Below, piece by piece: positions 1 to 9,596 of a DNA stretch of 64,000 nucleotides; positions within the stretch are counted from its first letter, which is position 1; each line of letters begins with the position of its first letter. A program made the position numbers and the translations under genes. This stretch comes from Candidatus Symbiopectobacterium endolongispinus. GTDB lineage: Bacteria > Pseudomonadota > Gammaproteobacteria > Enterobacterales > Enterobacteriaceae. The notes beneath the pieces are model-generated. The model worked only from the letters and a program-made list of their open reading frames with translations, made no database searches and was not told the origin of the DNA. Location of the stretch: the NCBI RefSeq assembly GCF_018777385.1, contig NZ_JAFJYB010000005.1:124001-188000 (forward strand), given 5' to 3'.

Positions 1-518
1 GACATGGAAATCCTGACTTATGTGCTGTCCGGCACGGTGGAACATCAGGACATTATGGGGAAACAAGGAGCAGATTCCGGCGGGTGAATTTCAGATCATG
101 AGTGCAGGCACCGGGATTCGCCATTCGGAATACAATGCCAGTCAGGATGAGCTGTTGCATTTGTATCAGATTTGGATCATTCCGGAAAAAGCTGGTATCA
201 CTCCGCGTTATGAACAACGACGCTTTGACACACCGCAGGGCCGTCAAAGCGTCGTTGTCACCGGATGCACGTGAAGGTTCGCTGAAGGTGTATCAGGACA
301 TGACGCTGTCGCGTTGGGCGCTGAAAGCCCAAGAGCAGTCGGTATATCAGGTGCCGGCAGGCCGTCGCGTGTGGATTCAGGTGGTACGGGGAGAGGTGGA
401 AATCAATGGTCAGGCAGCAGGCGAAAGCGATGCGCTGGCGATATGGGATGAAGAAACCCTCTCAATTCATGCCACGCAACAGAGTGAAATCTTGTTGTTT
501 GATCTGCCGCCGGTGTAA
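1..518 (+). pseudogene. yhhW: Pirin-family quercetin dioxygenase-like protein YhhW, 3' part, frameshifted
   Basis: The gene enters from outside the window; the visible part matches about the last 170 residues of the bicupin pirin YhhW, which in E. coli has quercetinase activity. Position 1 is already in frame (DMEILTYVLSGTVEHQD). At about 60-66 an extra A in the run before CAAGG shifts the frame, and the protein continues in the next frame (NKEQIPAGEFQIMSAGTG). A second shift at about 245-255 restores a third segment (LSPDAREGSLKVYQD) running to LLFDLPPV and the stop at 516-518. Both cupin halves are recognisable, so the loss is recent. No single reading frame gives the protein. Family assignment is firm; the inactivation is as sure as the base calls. 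Confidence 0.88.
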
Positions 519-523
519 CCAAG

Positions 524-554
524 AACGGTGCGTACCTGTGACGCACCGTTTTTT
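524..554 (+). terminator. Rho-independent terminator after yhhW
   Basis: A perfect 10-bp stem (524-533 with 541-550, AACGGTGCGT/ACGCACCGTT) has a 7-base loop and runs into a T tract at 549-554. It lies 6 bases after the yhhW stop. Confidence 0.85.
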
Positions 555-561
555 GCTTTTC

Positions 562-1149
562 TCAGGGAACCTCTGCGGGAAGCAGCGTGCAAAGTGCTGC
601 ACTGTCGGTCAACACCGCATCGACATCTTCATAGGATTGCGTGGTGATGACACTTTTCTCTTCATGCCAGGTATAGAGTGGCACGCCGGGATCGTCGTGG
701 CTTTCCTGCAGCACGTAACGTTGCAGTTTAACCGGTTGCGCATCAGTTAAATCCTCTCCCACCTTCTCTGCGGTGATTAAACGCACCCCTTGCGTATAGC
801 GCACCAGTTGAACATCGAAAATCTTCTGCCGCGATGCGGCAATACGATAATCAAACCAGATAAACGCATCGCTGTTGGGGATGGGGACGAGTGAATAACC
901 ATCCGGGGTTTTGATGTAAAAGCTCAAGCCTCGGTGAGGGTGTGAGGTGTTGTTTTCGAAGGTGGCAAGCACCGCGAAATCCTCTGAGGTCGAGTGTGCC
1001 AGCGCCAGATTATTCACACCCGGTTGCAGCTGTACCAGACTCAAACCCGTGGGGCTCGAAACCGCCGCACTCTGGCAGGCGGCTATCGTCGTACCGCTGT
1101 AAAACAGCAGGGCGGCGATGATGCGCCGAGCGTTGGTAAGCAAAAACAT
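562..1149 (-). CDS. Putative secreted lipoprotein, unknown function
   Basis: About 195 residues from the ATG at 1149; ATG 1170 and GTG 1176 are alternative starts and no convincing ribosome site decides between them. The N-terminus is a type II signal: MFLLTNARR, a hydrophobic stretch, then TIAAC with the likely lipidated cysteine, so the product should be a periplasmic lipoprotein. The mature part has no motif I can name; it is mixed alpha/beta in appearance and ends CTLLPAEVP. A resemblance to periplasmic carbapenem-tolerance proteins of the CarG type came to mind but I cannot support it from motifs. The frame is open, without lesions, unlike its neighbours yhhW and yhgN, and it is convergent with yhhW across the terminator. 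Confidence 0.6.
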   Translation of the reverse strand: MFLLTNARRIIAALLFYSGTTIAACQSAAVSSPTGLSLVQLQPGVNNLALAHSTSEDFAVLATFENNTSHPHRGLSFYIKTPDGYSLVPIPNSDAFIWFDYRIAASRQKIFDVQLVRYTQGVRLITAEKVGEDLTDAQPVKLQRYVLQESHDDPGVPLYTWHEEKSVITTQSYEDVDAVLTDSAALCTLLPAEVP

Positions 1150-1204
1150 AGCGGTGATTATCCCTTTCATGCCCACGCTGGGCGAAAACCGGTCAGTAAC
1201 CGTC

Positions 1205-1798
1205 TCATTTCATCAAGTAAGTACGGATGCCATCGAGGAACATCTGGGTCGAAAGCATGACCAGAATCAGCCCCATCAGTCGCTCCAGCGCGGCAACGCC
1301 TTTCTCACCCAGTAAGCGCAAAAAGAGATCGGACATCAACAGGATGATAAATGAAATCTCCCAGGCGATGCAGAGTGCGAGCGTTAAATGCGGCAACTGA
1401 TCCGGATATTGATGCGATAACAGCATCAGCGCGGCCAGAATAGACGGTCCGGCGACCAGCGTGATTGCCATCGGTACCAGAAATGGTTCTTCCCCAGCTG
1501 GCAACCCGCTGCTGTTGCTTTACTGCGATGGGAATATCATGCGGATAGCGATTAAAAACAGCACAATGCCGCTCGAAATCGACACGGTTTCGGTACGCAG
1601 ATTTAGAAACGCCAGAATACGTTCGCCCGCAAACAGAAAAATCAGCATCAGCCCAAGGGCGATCACCATCTCACGAATCAGCACCACCCGTCGGCGTTTC
1701 GGGTCCAGATGTTTTAGTACCGACATAAAAATGGGCAAATTGCCCAACGGATCCATAATTAACAGCAACAGAATGGTTGCTGAGATCATTTCGCTCAT
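1205..1798 (-). pseudogene. yhgN: MarC-family inner membrane protein YhgN, one in-frame stop
   Basis: Full-length match to the six-helix MarC/YhgN family of inner membrane proteins, whose function is unknown. The N-terminal part (LLLIMDPLGNLPIFMSVLKH) is typical. After IRMIFPSQ an in-frame TAA at 1522-1520 interrupts the gene, and the same frame resumes at once with SNSSGLPAGEEPF and runs to the natural end DGIRTYLMK. No base has been gained or lost. The equivalent residue in E. coli is Ser, so the lesion may be TCA to TAA, or CAA to TAA. It is transcribed divergently from asd. Confidence 0.9.
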
Positions 1799-2154
1799 GA
1801 TGGTGGTGGACTCCTGTTATCCCTTTAATGATGGCACCGCATTAGCCACATTGCTGAAAAAGCCGGTGTCATCGAATAAATTCACTTGCGACTTCTGATA
1901 CATTTTGTAAGATTGATAGTCATCACTTTATGTAATATTTGCTGAGTTTGGTGATAAACCGATTTTTATTACCCCTCGCTCTGCCGTCATGATAGTCCTG
2001 CCGCCACGGTTTTCGCGCGTTTGCGTGTGGTAAACCTATTGTTCTGCAAGACATTCACCTGACGAGAACAGGGTAACAGAGTGTGTGTCGGCCGTCAGTA
2101 CTGCCTGTGTGGCAGTCCAAATTCTTTATGTCATCCCAAGGCAGGATTGTTACC
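1799..2154. other. Intergenic region between yhgN and asd
   Basis: This 356-bp divergent intergenic region should hold promoters for yhgN (minus) and asd (plus). I see no gene, repeat or riboswitch fold. TTGTAA-17-TTATGT at about 1905-1933 is a weak candidate promoter only. A GGCAGG-type ribosome site precedes the asd ATG. Confidence 0.4.
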
Positions 2155-3258
2155 ATGAAAAATGTTGGTTTTATCGGCTGGCGCGGTATGGTGGGTTCCG
2201 TTCTGATGCAGCGTATGCAGGAAGAGCGTGATTTTGACCTGATTCGTCCGGTGTTCTTTTCCACGTCACAACACGGTCAGGCTGCTCCGGTACTGAGTGG
2301 ACAGCAGGGCACGTTGCAAGACGCTTACAATCTGGATGCACTGCGCGCGCTGGATATCATCATAACCTGCCAGGGCGGTGATTACACCAATGAGGTTTAC
2401 CCCAAGCTGCGTGAAAGCGGCTGGCAGGGGTATTGGATCGATGCGGCCTCCTCGCTGCGTATGTGCGATGACGCCATCATCATCCTCGATCCAGTCAACC
2501 ATGCTGTGATCAAACAGGGCCTGGATAACGGCATTAAAACTTTCGTTGGCGGCAACTGTACCGTCAGCCTGATGCTGATGTCGCTGGGTGGCCTGTTTGC
2601 GCACGATCTGGTGGAATGGGCCTCTGTGGCGACCTATCAGGCGGCATCTGGCGGCGGTGCGCGCCATATGCGCGAATTGCTGGTTCAAATGGGTCTGCTG
2701 CACAATGATGTGGCGAAAGATTTGCAGGACCCTGCCTTTGCCATTCTGGATATCGAACGCAAAGTCACCGCGCTGACGCGCAGTGGCACGCTGCCGACCG
2801 ACAATTTCTGTGTACCGTTGGCTGGCAGCTTGATCCCGTGGATCGACAAACAGCTGGATAATGGCCAGAGCCGTGAAGAGTGGAAAGGTCAGGCAGAAAC
2901 CAACAAAATTCTCGGCACCCAGTCCGTAATCCCAGTGGATGGTTTGTGCGTACGCATCGGGGCGCTGCGTTGCCACAGCCAGGCGTTCACACTGAAACTG
3001 AAGAAAGATGTTCCAGTGTCTGAAATCGAACAACTGCTGGCAACCCATAACGATTGGGTGAAAGTGATGCCAAACGATCGCGAGATCTCCATGCGTGAAT
3101 TGACGCCAGCTGCGGTAACCGGCACGCTTTCCACGCCAGTGGGGCGTCTGCGTAAACTGAACATGGGGCCGCAGTATCTCTCCGCCTTTACAGTGGGTGA
3201 CCAACTGTTGTGGGGCGCGGCAGAACCGCTGCGCTGTATGCTGCGCATCCTGCTGTAG
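2155..3258 (+). CDS. asd: Aspartate-semialdehyde dehydrogenase
   Basis: A 367-residue protein, the same length as E. coli Asd, colinear and closely similar throughout. It reduces aspartyl phosphate to aspartate semialdehyde with NADPH in the cytosol, the branch point to lysine, diaminopimelate (cell wall), methionine and threonine. Visible signatures are the nucleotide-binding start [12 protein letters not shown] and the catalytic cysteine in GGNCTVS near residue 135. ATG 2155 is chosen because it gives the family N-terminus MKNVGFIG; the frame stays open upstream but that sequence is not conserved. No lesion is seen, as expected for a gene needed for peptidoglycan synthesis. In relatives glgB follows directly; here a nucleotidyltransferase gene on the other strand intervenes. 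Confidence 0.97.
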   Translation: MKNVGFIGWRGMVGSVLMQRMQEERDFDLIRPVFFSTSQHGQAAPVLSGQQGTLQDAYNLDALRALDIIITCQGGDYTNEVYPKLRESGWQGYWIDAASSLRMCDDAIIILDPVNHAVIKQGLDNGIKTFVGGNCTVSLMLMSLGGLFAHDLVEWASVATYQAASGGGARHMRELLVQMGLLHNDVAKDLQDPAFAILDIERKVTALTRSGTLPTDNFCVPLAGSLIPWIDKQLDNGQSREEWKGQAETNKILGTQSVIPVDGLCVRIGALRCHSQAFTLKLKKDVPVSEIEQLLATHNDWVKVMPNDREISMRELTPAAVTGTLSTPVGRLRKLNMGPQYLSAFTVGDQLLWGAAEPLRCMLRILL

Positions 3259-3361
3259 TCCCCTCTGGATTGAATGCCCCGCGTTATGCTGGGCATGTTC
3301 TCTCTCACTTCCTGCCGTTGCTTTCTTTGTTCTACTATCGCTTGCCATGCTCTCCACCTTT

Positions 3362-4090
3362 TTAGCGGCATGCAGCATCAATACCGTTGATCTTTTCAGT
3401 GACATTTTCCCTGAGCAGGTTTTCGATACGTTGGGCAAAGGTATTTAGTGTCAGCCACTGTCGTGTGAGCGCCTGGCGATTTCCTGCCATGAGCTGTATG
3501 CGCAGTGCCTCTTCTTCTTGTGTCAGCCGGGAGGCATGTTCAAGCAGGGAGGAGGCGAAGCCACAGTCGGAAAAATAAGCGATCGCCTCGTTCCGGTTAG
3601 CGGGGTAATGGAGGCTTTGCCATTGCTGCAAGGGGCGGAGACAGCCGTGATCGGCCAGCTTTACCATAAGGCTTAATTGGTAATGTGCGCGCTGACCATA
3701 GCATCCGCTTACCAGATAGCCGCGTGCAACCTGGCGGATGGTATAGAGATTATTCAAAATGGCGTTCACGTTGTCTGACGGGCCGCCGGTCTGTGCAAAA
3801 CAGAAGGGGCCAGCGAGGTGGCGAGTGCCGTTGAGCAAACCATAGCGGCGAAATGTGGGGTATTGTCGGATATTGTTGAGGCTATAGACGGAGAGCGAGA
3901 GTTTTTCGAAGCGGTGCTGTATGCGTCGAACCTGCTCCAACGTGGGATGGTCGACATTGTCGAACACCGCCATAAGGTCAATATCCGAATCCGGTCTCAT
4001 ATCGCAGTGTGCAGCGCTGCCATAGAGATAAAGCGATAGCAGGCGGTCACCGAAGGCGGCGTTGAGTGCACCGACGATCGGTGCCGTCAT
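3362..4090 (-). CDS. Nucleotidyltransferase (Pol-beta fold) domain protein
   Basis: About 242 residues. Near the N-terminus is the signature of Pol-beta-like nucleotidyltransferases: YGSAAH followed by SDIDLMAVF, the Gly-Ser plus Asp-x-Asp metal site. The rest is mostly helical, as in aminoglycoside adenylyltransferases and related single-domain enzymes, but substrate cannot be told. Start ATG 4090 is the best of the available ones (MTAPIVGALN); the frame stays open to 4150, but those extra codons are read antisense from glgB sequence. There is no good ribosome site, so the true 5' end may have been lost at the junction with glgB. It is not part of the usual asd-glg arrangement, so it is an insertion or the relic of a rearrangement. 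Confidence 0.6.
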   Translation of the reverse strand: MTAPIVGALNAAFGDRLLSLYLYGSAAHCDMRPDSDIDLMAVFDNVDHPTLEQVRRIQHRFEKLSLSVYSLNNIRQYPTFRRYGLLNGTRHLAGPFCFAQTGGPSDNVNAILNNLYTIRQVARGYLVSGCYGQRAHYQLSLMVKLADHGCLRPLQQWQSLHYPANRNEAIAYFSDCGFASSLLEHASRLTQEEEALRIQLMAGNRQALTRQWLTLNTFAQRIENLLRENVTEKINGIDAACR

Positions 4091-4117
4091 AGCGTGAATC
4101 GTTGCAGGGCGCGGTTT

Positions 4118-5467
4118 CAGCGCGTTGGGCGATGAGCTGCTGCCCATCAACGAACATCCGTTTGACGGTAGCTGGGGTTATCAGCCGCTCGGCCTGTATG
4201 CGCCGACGCGACGTTTTGGTACGCCGCAGGATTTCCGCTGTTTTGTCGACACCCTGCACGAGGCGGGCATTAACGTGCTGCTGTATTGGGTGCCGGGGCA
4301 TTTCCCGACCGATGCCTATGGTTTGGCGCAGTTTGATGGCACCGCCTTGTACGAATATTCCGACCCGAAAGAGGGTTTTCATCAAGATTGGAACACCCTG
4401 ATTTATAACTACGGTCGCCATGAGGTGCGTAACTATCTGGCGGGTAATGCGTTGTTCTGGATGGAACATTACGGTATTGATGGTCTGCGTGTGGATGCGG
4501 TCGCCTCAATGATTTATCGCGACTACAGCCGGGCACAGGGCGAATGGGTGCCCAATTATTACGGTGGCAAAGAGAATCTCTAAGCCATCGCCTTTCTGCG
4601 TTACACCAACAACATGCTGGGACATGCGTGTCCCGATGCCATCACCGTGGCCGAAGAATCCACCGACTATCCGGGGGTGACGTTGCCACCGGGCTGCAAC
4701 GGCTTAGGTTTCCATTACAAGTGGAGCATGGGCTGGATGCACGACACGCTGAGCTATATGCAGCAGGATCCGGTGCATCGCAAGTATCACCACGACAAGA
4801 TGACGTTTGGCATGCTCTACGCTTACAGCGAGAATTTTATTCTACCGCTGTCACTCGATGAGGTGGTGCACGGCAAGCGTTCACTGCTCGATCGTATGCC
4901 GGGCGATGTGTGGAAAAATTTGCCAATCTGCGCGCTTATTACGGCTTTATGTGGGCATTTCCCGGTAAAAAACTGCTGTTTATGGGCGGAGAGTTTGCGC
5001 AGGGGCGGGAGTGGAATCACGATACCAGCCTGGACTGGCATCTGCTGGATGAACCGGAAGGATGGCACCGTGGTGTACAGCAGTTGGTGAAGGATTTGAA
5101 TCACTGCTACCGCGCTCAGCCGCCGCTTTATCAACTGGATTTTCAACCGGAAGGTTTCGAATGGCTGGTGGTGGATGATCGGGAAAACTCGGTATTCGCC
5201 TTTGTGCGCCGCGACAGGCGAGGCAATGAAGTGCTGGTGGTCAGTAATTTTACCCCGGTGCCACGCCAAGGTTACCGCATCGGTATCAATCAGCCGGGGC
5301 GTTGGTGCGAAATTCTCAACACCGATTCCTGGCATTATCACGGTAGTAATCTGGGTAACGGCGGTGGGCTGGAGAGCGAGGCCATCGGCAGCCACGGCCG
5401 AGCCCATTCGCTGATATTGACGCTGCCGCCGCTCGCGACGCTCTATCTGGCGAAGGAGGTGCCGTGA
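4118..5467 (+). pseudogene. glgB: 1,4-alpha-glucan branching enzyme, 5' half missing and frame broken
   Basis: Similarity to GlgB starts abruptly at [18 protein letters not shown], equivalent to about residue 290 of 728; the N-terminal CBM48 region and the start of the GH13 barrel are gone. GAA/GAG has become TAA at 4581-4583 (NL-stop-AIAFLRY). A one-base contraction of an A run at 4914-4918 then shifts the frame within the stretch corresponding to [12 protein letters not shown], after which the protein continues to LYLAKEVP. The GH13 residues Asp ([10 protein letters not shown]), Glu (VAEESTD) and Asp (LSLDEVVHG) can still be seen, though His before the last Asp is now Leu. The stop overlaps the glgX start. 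The enzyme made alpha-1,6 branches in glycogen; it cannot be made now. Confidence 0.95.
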
Positions 5468-7396
5468 TCGCACTACTGCCGGGCAAGCCCGCGCCATTGG
5501 GTGCCAGCGTCGATCAACAGGGCATTAATTTTGCGCTGTTTTCCGCCCATGCCGAGAGGGTAGAACTGTGTCTGTTTGATGCCCATCAGCAAGAACACCG
5601 CTTCACTCTGCCGTCCCGTACGGGAGATATCTGGCACGGCTATTTGCCACTAACAGAGCAGGAGCCCACTGCGCGCCACGGACTGCGGTATGGCTACCGC
5701 GTCTATGGCCCCTTTGCGCCGCAACATGGTCATCGCTTTAACCTGAATAAACTACTGCTCGATCCATGTGCCCGTCAGTTAGATGGCTGGGTGGTTGATG
5801 ACGAGAGTCTACATGGGGTGATACGTCAGACGAGCGCGACAGCGCTCAGGTGATGCCAAAACCGTGGTGGTGGATGAAAGCTACGACTTGGACGATGACG
5901 CTCCGCCAGCCACCCCGTGGGGCGAGAGCGTGATCTATGAGGCTCACGTGCGTGGCTTGACTCAGCTACATCCCGAGATCCCCGCCGAATTATGTGGGAC
6001 CTACAGTGGTGTGGCACATCCGGTCATGATCAACTACCTGAAAAATCTGGGTATCACCGCTATTGAACTACTGCCCGTGCAGCAGCACTCCGATGAGCCG
6101 CGCTTGCAGAAACTCGGGCTGCGTAACTACTGGGGCTACAACGTGCTGTTGCTGTTTGCCGTTGAAACCAGCCTGGCGGCGCGTGATGACGCGCTTAATG
6201 AATTCCGCGATATGGTCAAGGCGCCGCACCGTGCGGGTATCGAAGTGATCCTTGATGTGGTGTTTAACCATTCGGCGAAGCTGGATGTTGAAGGGCCGAC
6301 GCTGTCGCTGCGCGGCATCGACAACCAGAGCTATTACTGGCTGACCGAACAGGGCGAATACCACAACTGGACCGGCTGCGGTAACGCGCTGCGTCTCAAT
6401 CATCCTGCGGTGATTGACTGGGTGATGCAGTCCCTGATTTTTTGGCGCGGAGTATGTCATGTGGATGGCTTCCGTTTCGATCTGGCTACCGTTTTGGGCA
6501 GAACACCGGCATTTGATCCCGCCGAGCCTTGGGATATCGGCGGCGGTGGCTATCAACTCGGGCGTTTCCCCGCCCCCTTTGCCGAATGGAGCGATCGCTA
6601 CCGCGACGATATGCGCCGCTTCTGGCTGTGCGGCGATGTTTCTCTGGGCGGCTTCGCCCGCCGCTTTGCCGCGTCGAGGGATATCTTTCAGCACCCTCCA
6701 CGTTTACCGCATGCGTCGGTAAACAAGCTCACCGCGCACGACGGCTTCACGCTGCGCGATCTGGTCAGCTTCAACCACAAGCACAACCACGCCAACGGGG
6801 AAGATAACCGCGACGGCACAGACAGCAATTTCAGCAACAACCACGGCACCGAAGGGTTGGAAGCGGATAAGGCTACGCTGGCGCGTCGTGCCGCCAGCCA
6901 ACGTGCATTGTTGACGACATTGCTGCTGTCGCAGGGCACGCCCATGCTGCTGGCGGGGGATGGACAGGGGCACAGCCAGCAGGGGAATAACAACGCCTAC
7001 TGTCAGGATAACGATCTGACCTGGCTTAACTGGGAAACAGCGGATAACGCCTTGAGTGCTTTTACCGCCGGGCTGATTCGGCTGCGACGCGCCATCCCGG
7101 CGTTACAGCAGGATGCCTGGTGGCAAGATGGAGATGGCCGTGTACAGTGGCTGAACGAACGGGCGCAGCCGCTCACGCCGTCGGCCTGGGAGCAGGGAGA
7201 GCGCCGTTTACAAATCGTCCTGTCGTCTGATTGGTTACTGCTGATTAATGCGAGTGCGTCGCCGTGCGAGATGTCGCTGCCCGCAGGAGATTGGCTGGTG
7301 TCGCCGCCGTTCGAGGCCTCGAAAGCGCTGCGCGGCGGGTTTTGGCAAGGGAATGCCCAATCGGTGTGTCTCTGTACACGCCGCAGTAAGGAGTAG
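5464..7396 (+). pseudogene. glgX: Glycogen debranching enzyme GlgX, frameshifted with small deletion
   Basis: GlgX removes short branches from phosphorylase-trimmed glycogen. The N-terminal CBM48 domain ([20 protein letters not shown]) is in frame from ATG 5464, which overlaps the end of glgB. Near 5818 one base is lost and near 5862 (AAAA) a second shift occurs; the stretch between them reads [14 protein letters not shown] in the third frame. From 5864 one long frame carries the GH13 barrel: nucleophile Asp in VDGFRFDLA, Glu in AEPWD and Asp in TAHDGFT. About 22 residues that normally precede AEPWD are absent, an in-frame deletion at about 6520. The C-terminus is otherwise complete. Confidence 0.95.
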
Positions 7397-7399
7397 GCC

Positions 7400-8326
7400 A
7401 TGGTAAATAATGAGAAGCATGATCCCTTGATGCTCGCACGGCAGCTTCCACTGAAATCAGTGGCGCTGATTCTGGCAGGCGGGCGCGGCTCGCGCCTGAA
7501 AGACCTGACCGCGCGGCGCGCCAAGCCCGCCGTCCATTTTGGCGGCAAATTCCGTATCATCGATTTCGCCCTCTCGAACTGTCTGAATTCGGGGATTCGC
7601 CGCATTGGCGTGATCACCCAATATCAATCCCACACGCTGGTGCAGCACATTCAGCGTGGCTGGTCTTTCCTCAATGCTGAAATGAATTTGTCGATCTTCT
7701 GCCAGCGCAACAGCGACAGGAGACCGACCACTGGTATCGCGGCACGGCGGATGCCGTCTGTCAAAACCTCGACATTCTTCGACGCTATCGTGCGGAATAC
7801 GTGGTGATTCTGGCGGGCGATCACATCTACAAAAGATGTGGGAACGCTTGAGGCCTATTGGCGGGCTAACCTCGATTTGGCCTCAGTCACGCCAGAGTTG
7901 GATATGTACGACAGAAACTGGCCAATACGTTCCGCCATGGATCAACTGCCACCGGCCAAGTTCGTACAGGACCGCTCTGGCAGCCACGGTATGACCATGA
8001 ATTCGCTGGTATCCGGCGGTTGTATCGTGTCGGGATCGGTGGTGACGCATTCGGTGCTGTTTCCCCGCGTGCGGGTGAACTCATTTTGCAGCATCGATTC
8101 GTCCGTGTTGCTGCCGGATGTGAACGTGGGGCGTTCGTGCCGCCTGCTGCGCTGCGTCATCGACCGTGCGTGTGTTCTGCCGGAGGGGACGGTGATCGGT
8201 GAAAATGCCGCAGAAGACAGCCGCCGTTTTTACCGTTCGGAAGAGGGGATTGTGCTGGTGACACGCGCCATGTTGGCGAAGCTGTGGTTCAAGAAGCTGT
8301 ATTTAAGAGGCTGTCGTTCACGATGA
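7400..8326 (+). pseudogene. glgC: Glucose-1-phosphate adenylyltransferase, internal deletion and frameshift
   Basis: GlgC makes ADP-glucose, the glycogen precursor. The start is family-like ([18 protein letters not shown], the nucleotide-binding loop). About 3 bases are missing and the frame changes near 7687 (NAEMN to [10 protein letters not shown]). After GDHIYK at about 7833 the sequence jumps to DVGTLEAYW, removing about 130 residues of the catalytic domain and shifting the frame again. The C-terminal beta-helix region ([15 protein letters not shown] through [13 protein letters not shown]) is intact, but the last residues are replaced by an unrelated short tail. Four bases separate it from glgX. 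Confidence 0.94.
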
Positions 8327-8980
8327 TGTGGTGCATGACATCGCAGGTGAGGGGAACGTGGGAGTAAGAATGCGGGTATTACATGTATGTTCAGAGCTGT
8401 TTCCGCTGCTGAAAACCGGCGGATTAGCGGACGTTGCTGGGGCGTTGCCAGCAGCGCAAATCGAAGCCGGGCTGGATGTGTGTGTTATTCTGCCCGCCTT
8501 TCCCGATCTGAAAAAAGGTGTAGGCAACCTGCAAACAGTGTGTGAGCTGGATACCTTTGCTGGACGCATGGCGCTGCTTTACGGCCACTTCAACGACGTA
8601 GGCATTTATCTGATCTATTTGCCGGAACTGTATGAACGTGCTGGCAGTCCATACCACGATCCAGCGCTGTATGCCTATGCGGACAATTACCTGCGTTTCG
8701 CTCTGCTGGGATGGGTGGGGTGTGAAATGGCCTGCGGACTCGATCCCTACTGGCGGCCCGAGGTGGTACACGCTCATGACTGGCACGCGGGGTTAACCTG
8801 CGCCTATCTAGAGGCGCGCCATCGTCCGGCGAAATCGGTATTTACCGTGCACAATCTGGCGTTTCAGGGTTTGTTCCATGCCCGTCATATGGCATATATT
8901 CAACTGCCGGGTGATTTCTTCCAGGTGTACGGCCTGGAGTTTTACGGGCAGATCTCCTACCTCAAGGCCGGGTTGTATTA

Positions 8981-9018
8981 GGGGTCCGCTTGGAAAACGG
9001 AAAATATCCCACGCTAAG
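8981..9018 (+). repeat. Left 38-bp terminal inverted repeat of the transposon
   Basis: Pairs with 11991-12028 at all but three or so positions. It is preceded by target-duplication copy TATTA at 8976-8980. Confidence 0.92.
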
Positions 9019-9026
9019 ACTATTTT

Positions 9027-9595
9027 TTAAACAGTAGGTATTTGCTGTTTTACTTTAACTCTCAGAATCGTTTGCCGTGTGGTTCTGAATTCCCGGGCAA
9101 TAGCACTTATACTTACACCAGACTGAATTCGTTCGAGTACCCTTTGTTTTTGTTCTTCATTTAACACCGGTGGGCGCCCAAAGCGTTTTCCTGCATCCCG
9201 TGCTCTTGCTATCCCCGAATAGGTGCGCTCGAGTAAAAGGTCTCGTTCAAATTCAGCAACCGCTGAAATCACCTGCATCGTCGGACTGGTCAAATCAACG
9301 CCACCCAATGCACCCGAATACCTGATCCGGCCAGTTGCCCCACTGTTTTCCTGATATCCATCGCATTACGACCAAGACGATCCAATTTTGTGACAATCAA
9401 TACATCGCCATTTTCCAGTCGGTCAAGCAACCGGTTAAAACCAGGACGTTCACCGGCCGCTACCGAACCACTGATTTGTTCTTCGATTATTCGCTGGGGT
9501 TTGACGCTAAAACCAGCGGTTTCGATTTCCCGACGTTGATTTTCGGTAGTCTGTTCCAGAGTAGAGACCCGACAATAGGCAAAAATTCGTGACAT
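9027..9595 (-). pseudogene. tnpR: Transposon resolvase (serine recombinase), frameshifted
   Basis: Serine recombinase of the resolvase/invertase family, about 186 residues if the frame is restored. The N-terminal part has the catalytic serine in YCRVSTLEQ and the conserved TKLDRLGRN. Near 9300-9308, after GSGIRVHW, one base is missing or added and the protein continues as [24 protein letters not shown] in the next frame. The C-terminus is a helix-turn-helix ([18 protein letters not shown]). It would have resolved cointegrates at the adjacent res site. It is divergent from the transposase gene. Confidence 0.9.
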
Positions 9596-9596
9596 A

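Noticed and set aside
562-1149. Naming the lipoprotein as a carbapenem-resistance CarG protein
   Set aside because: Only a vague overall resemblance; no motif to support it, so left as unknown.
2266-3438. 390-codon open frame antisense to asd
   Set aside because: Composition follows the reverse of asd codons, with no domain, signal or ribosome site; antisense shadow in GC-rich DNA.
4544-4861. 105-codon plus-strand frame inside glgB
   Set aside because: It is an out-of-frame shadow of the branching enzyme; the family sequence lies in the other two frames.
4823-5497. 224-codon frame antisense to glgB/glgX
   Set aside because: Antisense shadow; overlaps two recognised genes fully.
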